A stretch of DNA of 64,000 nt from Colwellia_A sp041890515 (lineage in GTDB: Bacteria; Pseudomonadota; Gammaproteobacteria; Enterobacterales; Alteromonadaceae). The notes beneath the pieces are model-generated. The model was not told where the DNA came from. It ran no database searches and was given only the letters and a program-made list of their open reading frames with translations. Location: contig JASDWX010000122.1 of the NCBI GenBank assembly GCA_041890515.1, forward strand, positions 1 to 64,000, written 5' to 3'. A program made the position numbers and the translations under genes. Shown here one piece after another: positions 43,711 through 51,547 of this stretch; the stretch's first letter is position 1; each line of letters begins with the position of its first letter.

Positions 43711-44601
43711 ATGTTTAATTATGAAGAAGCATTTTCGCGTAATATTGGCTGGATAACTAAAGAAGAGCAACAAATACTTAGAAACACCAAGGTAGCAATA
43801 GGTGGTTTAGGTGGTGTTGGCGGTGATCACACCATTGTTTTAGCTCGATTAGGCATTGGTAATTTTCATATATCAGACCTTGATGACTATGATGTAGCTA
43901 ATTTTAACCGTCAAGCCGGTGCAAATATGTCTACGCTAGGCAAAGCTAAAGCGGCGGTGATGGAAGAGACTATAAGAGGCATTAATCCTGAAGCAACGAT
44001 TAAAAACTTTGATTCAGGTATCAATGAAGAAAATCTAGATGACTTTCTTGAAGGCGCTGATATCTATGTAGATAGCTTAGATATTTTTGTTTTAGAAATC
44101 AGACGTAAAGTGTTTCGCCGTTGCTATGAAAAAGGTATTCCTACAATAACAGCCGCTCCAATGGGCATGGGCACTGCTTTCTTAGTATTCATGCCGGGTA
44201 AAATGTCTTTCGACGAATACTTTGCCATAGTAGATGCTGCTGCAAATGCCAGTGAAGAAGAAAAAGCACAAATATTCAATGACAATATCATCCGATTTGT
44301 TATAGGCGTTTCCCCTTCAGTACAACAACGTCATTATTTAGTTGATAGGTCGTCTGTAAACTTCCTCAAAAAGAAAGTTCCTTCAACCTGTATGGGTATT
44401 TCCTTAGCCGCAGGAACACTCTGTACGAATGTATTAAAAATACTATTAAAACGTGGCGATGTTATTCATGCTCCTCATGGTATGCATTTTGATGCGTATA
44501 GAAATAACTTAATTAAAACGTGGCGGCCTTGGGGCAATAGAAACTGGTTACAACGTTTTATGTTCTGGCGGGTTAAAGAGTTGTTGAAAGAGAATGGTTG
44601 A
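43711..44601 (+). CDS. ThiF/E1-like adenylyltransferase
   Basis: 296 residues with the E1/ThiF fold: nucleotide loop GGLGGVGG (31-38), acidic and Arg motif DLDDYDVANFNRQ (Arg67), and Asp121 in YVDSLD. Members adenylate the C-terminus of a ubiquitin-like carrier or a small carboxylate. The MoeB/ThiF zinc CxxC pairs are absent; Cys227 (STCMGIS) and Cys238 are candidate thiols. The C-terminal end is amphipathic and Trp/Arg-rich (WRPWGNRNWLQRFMFWR), which may contact membrane. AAGGG precedes the ATG. No ubiquitin-like or sulphur-carrier gene is nearby, so the substrate is open. Confidence 0.85.
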   Translation: MFNYEEAFSRNIGWITKEEQQILRNTKVAIGGLGGVGGDHTIVLARLGIGNFHISDLDDYDVANFNRQAGANMSTLGKAKAAVMEETIRGINPEATIKNFDSGINEENLDDFLEGADIYVDSLDIFVLEIRRKVFRRCYEKGIPTITAAPMGMGTAFLVFMPGKMSFDEYFAIVDAAANASEEEKAQIFNDNIIRFVIGVSPSVQQRHYLVDRSSVNFLKKKVPSTCMGISLAAGTLCTNVLKILLKRGDVIHAPHGMHFDAYRNNLIKTWRPWGNRNWLQRFMFWRVKELLKENG

Positions 44602-44814
44602 TCTCCTAATCACTACTTACGAGTAGATAAGTTCTCTACTTGACACATAAAAAACCATAAAGCTTAGATAACTCAATGGCCATGTTCTCGAACCTTTCAA
44701 TTTTAACTTTCAATAGCTACTCTATGCTCTTTATGTCACACATATCTATTAACCATACCTTAGCTAAGAGTAACACACTTAATTAACTTATTTACTTTCC
44801 TAAATTTAATGCAT

Positions 44815-44840
44815 AAAAAAACCGCCTTAGCGGTTTTTTT
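44815..44840 (-). terminator. Terminator after the PEP-CTERM gene
   Basis: A perfect 11-bp stem (AAAAAAACCGC and GCGGTTTTTTT) with loop CTTA, flanked by long A and T runs. It lies just past the PEP-CTERM stop and can also stop read-through from the E1-like gene. Confidence 0.9.
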
Positions 44841-44862
44841 TATTTCAGCAATCTAGTTTATA

Positions 44863-45708
44863 TTATGCTTTACGACGTGATGCAGCAAAACCTAATAAAC
44901 CAAGACCTAAAATAGCTAATGAAGTAGGCTCTGGAACATTAAAAGTAAGTGTCGCATTATGTTGTGCGCTTACATATACATTACCTGCGAGATCAGCGTT
45001 TATAAAACCTGCATCTACATCACCACCAATTGCATCCAATAAAGCTCCAGCACCACCGACAACGTTTTGATCTATAACTAAACGTATATCAGAAAGTGGG
45101 TATGCAGTTAAGTAGTCTTCAAATGATATTGGTGTACCGTTTATATTTAAAAACATCACGTCATCTTCTAATATATCAGCAGCACCAGAAGCAGATAATA
45201 TATTTTGGTTACCAGCAGTAACACCACCAGAAGTAAAGTCTGCAGTCATTATTTGCATAGCTGGAGATCCATTAGTGTAACCTTGCCACAAATTCAAAGT
45301 ACCTGAGTTATAAGTAATACCAGTACCACCTAAAGTTCCAACTAAATCAACACCAAAGGTCAAAAATGAATCTGACGCAGTCATTTCTGAAAATAAAGCT
45401 AAGAAGCCAGGAGCAGATAAAAATGTATTTTCACCACCATTAACCATTTCATTAAAATCAGTATAAACACCAGTAGCAGCTGCTAGACCACCCATGGTAT
45501 TACCAATAAGATCATAGCCAGCATAGGTATGAACTAGGCCTGTATTTACATTCACAACTGTATGTGAATTGTAAGTAGTTGCAAGGCTTTCGAATGCATC
45601 AGACAAAGTACTATCTGCATTTAAGTCAACTTGAATCTGATCAGCGTGCGCTGTACCGAAAACTAAAAAACTTGCAACTGCTGCTGCTTTTAAGATTGAA
45701 AATTTCAT
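44863..45708 (-). CDS. PEP-CTERM sorting domain protein (exosortase substrate)
   Basis: 281 residues, exported: signal peptide about 1-22 (cleavage after AHA). The C-terminus is a textbook PEP-CTERM signal, VPEP at 258-261, a hydrophobic helix LAILGLGLLGFAAS, and the basic end RRKA. The mature part is acidic, Gly/Thr/Asn-rich and has no recognised enzyme domain. Exosortase is expected to cut near the PEP motif and move the protein to the surface. AAGGAA precedes the ATG. It is the only PEP-CTERM protein in the window and is presumably the substrate of the exosortase at 54.1 kb. Confidence 0.92.
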   Translation of the reverse strand: MKFSILKAAAVASFLVFGTAHADQIQVDLNADSTLSDAFESLATTYNSHTVVNVNTGLVHTYAGYDLIGNTMGGLAAATGVYTDFNEMVNGGENTFLSAPGFLALFSEMTASDSFLTFGVDLVGTLGGTGITYNSGTLNLWQGYTNGSPAMQIMTADFTSGGVTAGNQNILSASGAADILEDDVMFLNINGTPISFEDYLTAYPLSDIRLVIDQNVVGGAGALLDAIGGDVDAGFINADLAGNVYVSAQHNATLTFNVPEPTSLAILGLGLLGFAASRRKA

Positions 45709-45757
45709 TTGTTATTCCTTATGTTTTTAAAAATTAATGTTTAACTTACCAAGTTAA

Positions 45758-45775
45758 ATGCACTAACCATACCAA
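45758..45775 (-). promoter_or_regulatory. Candidate sigma-54 promoter of the PEP-CTERM gene
   Basis: On the minus strand the sequence reads TTGGTATGGTTAGTGCAT, with the GG and GC pairs exactly 10 bases apart and 7 of the 10 consensus positions of TGGCAC-N5-TTGC. The predicted transcript start is about 40 bases before the ATG. PEP-CTERM genes in other bacteria are known to depend on RpoN with PrsK/PrsR. Chance matches are possible in AT-rich DNA. Confidence 0.45.
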
Positions 45776-45800
45776 CCTTTTAACCAGCTGTTTTAAAAGG
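45776..45800. promoter_or_regulatory. Inverted repeat next to the PEP-CTERM promoter
   Basis: CCTTTTAA at 45776-45783 and TTAAAAGG at 45793-45800 form a perfect 8-bp dyad whose spacer contains CAGCTG. It abuts the -24 side of the candidate sigma-54 element. No T-run follows on the minus strand, so an operator is more likely than a terminator. Confidence 0.4.
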
Positions 45801-45873
45801 AAAAAATATTTACTTCGTATTTTGTTTATTCCAATCTGTAAAAAAAACTGACAATGAAACCATTATTTTCCCC

Positions 45874-48600
45874 CTAGTTATTTTTTCGTTCAAATACTTT
45901 ATTAAATAATACTTTAATTTCAGGCTTTAACGCTTCAAACTTAATGTCATCTCGTAATGCTTCTGCAGACGAAGTATCACCATTTTGTATCAAACCTTTT
46001 GCCAGCCACACTTTATACTTGTCATTCTTAGGCTCAAGCGTGACAGATATTTGGAGATGGCGATTGCCTTCAGTCAATTCACCAAGTTCAAGTAATATCA
46101 CACCCAACGTATTATGAGTCGGGGCAAGATCAGGTGACTTTTTAACCGCTTGACTGGCAAATTTCTTACCTTCAGCATACCGCTGTTGGGTATAATAAAA
46201 CCAAGCAAGGTTATTTAATGCTGCCACATTGCTATTTGTCTCTTTCAATAGTTCTTTATGGTAACGCTCAGCTTTACTCGAGCATTTTATTTCACACAAC
46301 TCCGTTAATTTGTATTTAACTAAAATTAATCTACCTTTGTCATCTTTTTGTAGAAATTTTTCTAACAATTGAATTGCCTTATCAAAATCCCCTTGATTTT
46401 GTAATGCTTGTGCAAGTTCCAATGCAATGATTTCTGAAGGAGTAACTTCAAACGCTTTTCTTAACGACTTTATAGCAAGAGTATTGTCTCCTTTCATCAA
46501 AGCTATTTTTCCTTCTATTCGAGCATATTTTACATGTTCCTTATTTTTTACTTTATTAAGCGTGTTTTCAGCTTCAAGTATTTGCATATTGGCAATGTAC
46601 AACGTACTCAACATTATCCACAAATCATCATTCATTAACCCGTTACTTTTAGCACTAAAGTTTTCAATCATGTTGATTGCTTCAACGTTATTACCTTCAA
46701 TATTATGAATCAACGCTTTGTTTTTAATAAACTCAGGTTGAGCAGAGGCTATTTTTTCAATCGTACGTAAACTATTTTTTGCTTCCTTTACTCTTTTTAA
46801 AGATAAAAGTACTCTCGTTTTCAGCAAAGTCATTTCCAGTTGTTCTGGAGTCTTTAATAAATAGCGGGAAGCAATAATTAACGCCTGCTCAAGTTCATTG
46901 TGCAGCAAATAAAATTCAGCCAATACAATATGCCTATTTATGTCCTTTTTATCTTTTTCTACTTGAGATATAAAAAACTGTTTTAAAATGGTCTTATTAG
47001 ATGGCGTTAAAGAAAACTTAAATAACTGTCTAACTGCATATAAATTTGATGATGAAAGCGAATATATCTTTTTGAGGTACTCCATAGACTTTTCAAAATC
47101 ATTCGCCATAAAGAAGGTTTCACTCAATTTAAACATTGCTCCCGTATGCTCGGGATCATTAGAGAGAATTTCTTCATAAACTTTCATCGCTGCATCTAGT
47201 TCTTGTTTTGCTAAAAAGACGCTACCTTTAAGTAGTAAAGCGGTTGTATGCTGAGTTGATAAAAATGTTTCAGCTATTTCTAAGACTTTTGAATAGTCTT
47301 TATCGTTTAAATATTGTTGAGCCAATAACACTTTAGGTTCAATTCCGTCAAAACCATTCGAAATAGCACGTTCGAAGTCACCAGTAAAAGATGAATCTCC
47401 CTCTATAATTTTTAATAGACCAAGCCTAAGATCTAATACGCCATCATTCAACTGAGAAGATTCAGAGTTTTTTTCCAATGCTGTTCGTGCTTGCTTGTAA
47501 CTACCACTTTTAATTAAAGAAAGTACCACATCAGGTAATAAAGGGTCATTGGCTAAACTACTGTTTTGTAACTGATTAGACAAAGAATTTAAAACTTGAT
47601 TAACAGGATGCCCTTCAGGGAAGAATCGACTTGTAGCATTCAGGTAATCATATGAGGATTCATACTGCCCTAGTTGGTATGCACTCATACCTGCAATTAC
47701 TTTTGACAATACATCGCCGCTGTTTCGTAATGAAATCTCAGCGAACTCTTTAGCTAACTTGTATTCTTTATCATTAAACTTAATTTCAGCTTTAATTCTA
47801 TTCAACATCACATTGTTTTTATAATAACTTAAAAGTAGGTCAGCATTTTTTTCTGCTTTTTCATAATTTCTATATTTCACATACTGTTCAGCTAACTGAA
47901 GCCTATGAATATGAGACTGAGGATGAAGTGTCAGAAATAATTCTAACTGCTTAGCAGCAGCTTCATGTTTTTTTTGAGCGACTAAATTTACAACACGCAA
48001 TTCTATAATATCTGCTTTAATAACGGATAATGTTTCCAACACTTCCAACTGTTCCAAAGACACCATATAGTTAGCATTTAGAAATGAATCCCAAGCTAGG
48101 GCTAATTTATTTATATTAGGATCGCTATTAACCAATATAATTTCATCAAATATTGCGCGCCCACTTTCAACATCTCCATCTTTAAGCGCGAGAATCGCTA
48201 GGTATATTTTTGCTAATTCGTTATGATCATTTTGAATATTTTTAGCCAAATTTAAATAGTCTGTATCTTCAAGACGATATGCGACTTTTACTAATAAAGC
48301 ATCAATATTTCCATCGTTGAAACCTGCATCTTTAGCTCGGCTTAATTCTTTTTCTGCATTTAACCATAAACCTTGCTGCGCATAGACCTTACCTAATAAG
48401 AACCGAGCTTCGATATTATTTTCTTCAGTTTTTAAAACATTCTTTAAACTGATAATAGCGATACTATTTTCACCCTTATCAAATGCAACCCTAGCTTCAG
48501 CTATATATTCTGTTGATGTTTTATTATCACCACAACCAGACAATATTGTTGTCACTAACAAAGCAGTAACAGCTAGTTTTGATTTATTATTAATATACAT
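45874..48600 (-). CDS. PEP-CTERM system TPR-repeat lipoprotein (PrsT type), copy 1
   Basis: 908 residues from ATG 48600, which has AAGGG 5 bases upstream; the frame also opens at 48648, but only the later start gives a lipoprotein signal directly at the N-terminus. Lipobox LSGC with Cys23 (TTILSGCGDN). The rest is a long array of TPR-like helical pairs (for example ARFLLGKVYAQQGLW and LNNLAWFYYTQQRYAEGKKFA). It matches the PrsT family that accompanies exosortase/EPS loci, thought to be part of the envelope machinery for export. It lies 96 bases after its paralogue and 165 bases before the PEP-CTERM gene. Confidence 0.87.
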   Translation of the reverse strand: MYINNKSKLAVTALLVTTILSGCGDNKTSTEYIAEARVAFDKGENSIAIISLKNVLKTEENNIEARFLLGKVYAQQGLWLNAEKELSRAKDAGFNDGNIDALLVKVAYRLEDTDYLNLAKNIQNDHNELAKIYLAILALKDGDVESGRAIFDEIILVNSDPNINKLALAWDSFLNANYMVSLEQLEVLETLSVIKADIIELRVVNLVAQKKHEAAAKQLELFLTLHPQSHIHRLQLAEQYVKYRNYEKAEKNADLLLSYYKNNVMLNRIKAEIKFNDKEYKLAKEFAEISLRNSGDVLSKVIAGMSAYQLGQYESSYDYLNATSRFFPEGHPVNQVLNSLSNQLQNSSLANDPLLPDVVLSLIKSGSYKQARTALEKNSESSQLNDGVLDLRLGLLKIIEGDSSFTGDFERAISNGFDGIEPKVLLAQQYLNDKDYSKVLEIAETFLSTQHTTALLLKGSVFLAKQELDAAMKVYEEILSNDPEHTGAMFKLSETFFMANDFEKSMEYLKKIYSLSSSNLYAVRQLFKFSLTPSNKTILKQFFISQVEKDKKDINRHIVLAEFYLLHNELEQALIIASRYLLKTPEQLEMTLLKTRVLLSLKRVKEAKNSLRTIEKIASAQPEFIKNKALIHNIEGNNVEAINMIENFSAKSNGLMNDDLWIMLSTLYIANMQILEAENTLNKVKNKEHVKYARIEGKIALMKGDNTLAIKSLRKAFEVTPSEIIALELAQALQNQGDFDKAIQLLEKFLQKDDKGRLILVKYKLTELCEIKCSSKAERYHKELLKETNSNVAALNNLAWFYYTQQRYAEGKKFASQAVKKSPDLAPTHNTLGVILLELGELTEGNRHLQISVTLEPKNDKYKVWLAKGLIQNGDTSSAEALRDDIKFEALKPEIKVLFNKVFERKNN

Positions 48601-48696
48601 AAAATCCCTTATTTTAATTATTATATGTGGCCAATTAATTACTGACAATAATGAATATTTCAGTAAAAATTTAAGGCAAGCCGTTCGATTTAACTT

Positions 48697-51462
48697 TTAA
48701 TTGGCTAAAGTTATTAAAGATTTTTTTCTTTGTTCTTGTTTAGAATCGTTACTATTCAACTTGTTTAAAATAGTTAATGCATCTTTATTTTTTTCGTTTG
48801 AAATAAGCACTTCAGCGTAGTTCAATGTAATATTTACATCACTACCTTTTGAAAATTTATATGCACTCGTTAAGGCTTTTAATGCTATTGTTTTTTCGCC
48901 GGCTTTGAGTAAGACCATTCCTCGAGTATCAAGAACGCTTGGGTGTTTAGGTGCTAATTTAATTGCCTCAGCAGAATACTTTAACGCTAATTCTAAATGA
49001 TTATTTTCAAGACTCAACCAGGCTAAGTTATTCAGAAAAACAACATCTTTTGGCTTGTCTTTTAACATTTTCTCGTAGAGTGGAATAGCTTTTTCAGGTT
49101 CATTTTCTAAATACATATTAGCGAGTAAAGAGCGAACTTGGGTATCTGAATCATTTGTCTCAAGATAGGTTTTCAAAGAAACTATTGCTTCATTAACTTT
49201 TCGGTCATTTTTTTGTGCTATTGCAAGCAGTAGTATGTTTTGCCTTGATGGAAAGTTGGCATAAAAAGTCGCTAACAATGGTATCGCTTGTTTGTAATTT
49301 TTTTCTAATAAATAAATACGGCCATTTATGCCTTGCACAATCTTTTCATGCATATTATTACGAGTAAACTCAGGATAAAAACTTTTTACTTCTTCTAATT
49401 CTGCCTTATCAAGCAAGATCTGCATTTTGGATACTTTTAACATCACATTGTTTTTATTGCCATTTTTAAGAGCTTTATTAACAATACGCAAAGCAGATGC
49501 AAGGTTTTTATCTCGTAAATAATAATCGATAAGTAATAACGCAGGCTCTGGTGCATATGGGTTGGTTTTCATCCACGTTTCGAGAACAGTTGTCGTACTT
49601 TTTCCTTCGTCAATATTGCGCAGTGCAAAAAGCTTTAATTGCCAAAGCCGATTAGGGGAATGAATTGACGTTTTAAATGATTCAAGAATGGTTAGTGCTT
49701 GCTTATACTTACTTTGATCAAGTAAAACCTCGGCATACAAAAGCCCCAACGTTAAGTTATCGGTTTTAGCTCTGTATATTTTTCTAATTTTTTCTGAGGC
49801 TAAATCCCTTTTTTCAATGTCACCTCGAGAAGCGGCATAATGTAACTTCAACATTTTTTCACCTTCAGGAAAGTAACCTAAACCGAGTTTAGATAAACGA
49901 GTTGCTTCAGGAATATCATTTCGTTTCAACGCTATATTAATTAAATGAGTAATGGCAAATTGATTTTCTGCTAAAAGCGATAAGCTTTTATTTAGCACTG
50001 TTTTAGCTAAATCTAACTTTCCTTGCTTTAAATACACCATAGCTAATACATTAAATGCGCCAGGTTTTTCTGGGTATTTTGTTTGCCAGTCTTTTGATAT
50101 TTCAATGGCTTTATCAAAATCATTTACTTGTAGTGCAGCAGACACTAATGCAAGTTCCGCTGAAAGAAAATCTGGTTTTAGCGACATAGCATTTTCTAGA
50201 TCGGTCAACCCGGAAGGGTCGTTTAACATCATCTTCAATATACCTGTACGTACATTCTCTTCTGCATTTTCAGGCTGTTGACTCGTTACTTTCTCTGCTA
50301 ATTTTTTTGCATCATCTAATGCTCCAATTTCAGCAAGTTGTAAACTTAATGTAGACAAAAATTTTATATCTTCTTTATTGGCGACATTAAAATTTTCTAA
50401 GGTTTCAGAAATATCGCTTATTAAACCTAATTGTAACTGGCTAATCGCATACATTTTCAGAGCAGGATGTTCGGCAGGTAAATATTTAATAATGGCACTT
50501 AGGTGGTGATAGCTTTGTTCAAAATTCCTTAAATAATAAGCACTTGCTCCAGCGATGAGTTTAAGATGAGGCATATTAAGACCTGACGATTCTGCTTTCT
50601 CTGCATGTTTACTGGCTTTTTCGTAATCTTGCACTTCAAAACGTGCGAAAGATTTCGCATAATGAGCAAAAGGCTGGTTGGGTATGTTGCTTAATATAAT
50701 ATCTGCATACTTTTCAGCATTCTCATAGTTTTTTTCTTTTAATGACGAATCAGTTAAAAGTAAAATAATCATGCTTGATTTTGGCTGAAGGTCAGAATAT
50801 TCAAGGTAATTTTCGCTCGCTTCGCTAAAAAGCCCTAAAGCCGTATTAATTTGGCCCAATAACATAATTGATTCTGGATTTTTTGGAGAGATATCAAGAG
50901 ACATTTTTACTTTAGCTTTTGCCGCTTCAGGCTTATTTTCAGACAACAAAATATATGCAGACGCAAGATGAGAATAAGTGGTCATAGCTATTAAGTCATT
51001 CGCAAGCAATTCTGATTTTTTAGCTGAGTCATTATCTTGCACCCGAATATTTGCCAAGGTGTTATAGGCTAAATATTGAGATTTAACTTCATCAGGTAAC
51101 TGCAAGGCTTGTTCGTTTAACTCAATAACGTCGTCATCTGCGTTTACCAACAAATACGCTCTAGCGAGTAAAGGGATAACTTTAGCGCTTGTATATTTTA
51201 GTTTATGGGCTTTTTCTAGTTCTTTTACTGCTTCAAAACCACTGCCTTGTTGCAAATAAAGCTTACCTAGCATAAACCGAGCTTCATTATTATCAGGCGA
51301 TTTTTGTATCGCATTTTTTAACTCAATAATACTTTCATCAAACTTACGTTCATCCGTGTAAATTTTTGCTTTATTGATATGCGTTGAAGCGGTTTCGTTT
51401 TCGCTACATGCAACTATTCCATTAATTAAACCAATAACAAGTAATAACTTTAAAAACTTCAT
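48697..51462 (-). CDS. PEP-CTERM system TPR-repeat lipoprotein (PrsT type), copy 2
   Basis: 921 residues from ATG 51462, with AAGG 8 bases upstream; a longer frame to 51531 would run into the terminator behind the WecB-WecC gene and is rejected. Lipobox VAC with Cys19 (LINGIVACSEN). The body is TPR-like throughout (ARFMLGKLYLQQGSGFEA, FLNNLAWLSLENNHLELAL). N-terminal region and C-terminal motif are similar to copy 1, so the two are tandem paralogues of different sequence. Likely outer-membrane-anchored and periplasmic. Confidence 0.87.
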   Translation of the reverse strand: MKFLKLLLVIGLINGIVACSENETASTHINKAKIYTDERKFDESIIELKNAIQKSPDNNEARFMLGKLYLQQGSGFEAVKELEKAHKLKYTSAKVIPLLARAYLLVNADDDVIELNEQALQLPDEVKSQYLAYNTLANIRVQDNDSAKKSELLANDLIAMTTYSHLASAYILLSENKPEAAKAKVKMSLDISPKNPESIMLLGQINTALGLFSEASENYLEYSDLQPKSSMIILLLTDSSLKEKNYENAEKYADIILSNIPNQPFAHYAKSFARFEVQDYEKASKHAEKAESSGLNMPHLKLIAGASAYYLRNFEQSYHHLSAIIKYLPAEHPALKMYAISQLQLGLISDISETLENFNVANKEDIKFLSTLSLQLAEIGALDDAKKLAEKVTSQQPENAEENVRTGILKMMLNDPSGLTDLENAMSLKPDFLSAELALVSAALQVNDFDKAIEISKDWQTKYPEKPGAFNVLAMVYLKQGKLDLAKTVLNKSLSLLAENQFAITHLINIALKRNDIPEATRLSKLGLGYFPEGEKMLKLHYAASRGDIEKRDLASEKIRKIYRAKTDNLTLGLLYAEVLLDQSKYKQALTILESFKTSIHSPNRLWQLKLFALRNIDEGKSTTTVLETWMKTNPYAPEPALLLIDYYLRDKNLASALRIVNKALKNGNKNNVMLKVSKMQILLDKAELEEVKSFYPEFTRNNMHEKIVQGINGRIYLLEKNYKQAIPLLATFYANFPSRQNILLLAIAQKNDRKVNEAIVSLKTYLETNDSDTQVRSLLANMYLENEPEKAIPLYEKMLKDKPKDVVFLNNLAWLSLENNHLELALKYSAEAIKLAPKHPSVLDTRGMVLLKAGEKTIALKALTSAYKFSKGSDVNITLNYAEVLISNEKNKDALTILNKLNSNDSKQEQRKKSLITLAN

Positions 51463-51519
51463 TAACTTTACCTTTGTATAATACCAATAAAAAATATTTT
51501 CATTTTTGAATGATGTAAA

Positions 51520-51544
51520 AAAGCCTGCCAATATGACAGGCTTT
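51520..51544 (-). terminator. Terminator after the WecB-WecC gene
   Basis: A perfect 8-bp stem, AAAGCCTG and CAGGCTTT, with a 9-base loop; on the minus strand it is followed by a run of T (A run at 51517-51522). It lies just past the stop codon at 51548 and separates this gene from the PrsT pair. Confidence 0.75.
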
Positions 51545-51547
51545 CAC

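Noticed and set aside
43506..43718. Plus-strand open frame across the end of the acyltransferase gene
   Set aside because: Its first half is the acyltransferase gene read in another frame and its remainder is AT-rich intergenic sequence; no ribosome binding site.
44602..44814. Possible small RNA or gene between the E1-like gene and the PEP-CTERM terminator
   Set aside because: No promoter-like pair, no stable stem other than the terminator and no open frame of note.
51463..51531. Longer N-terminus for the second PrsT-type protein
   Set aside because: It would place coding sequence over the terminator of the WecB-WecC gene and hide the lipoprotein signal; ATG 51462 has a good ribosome binding site.
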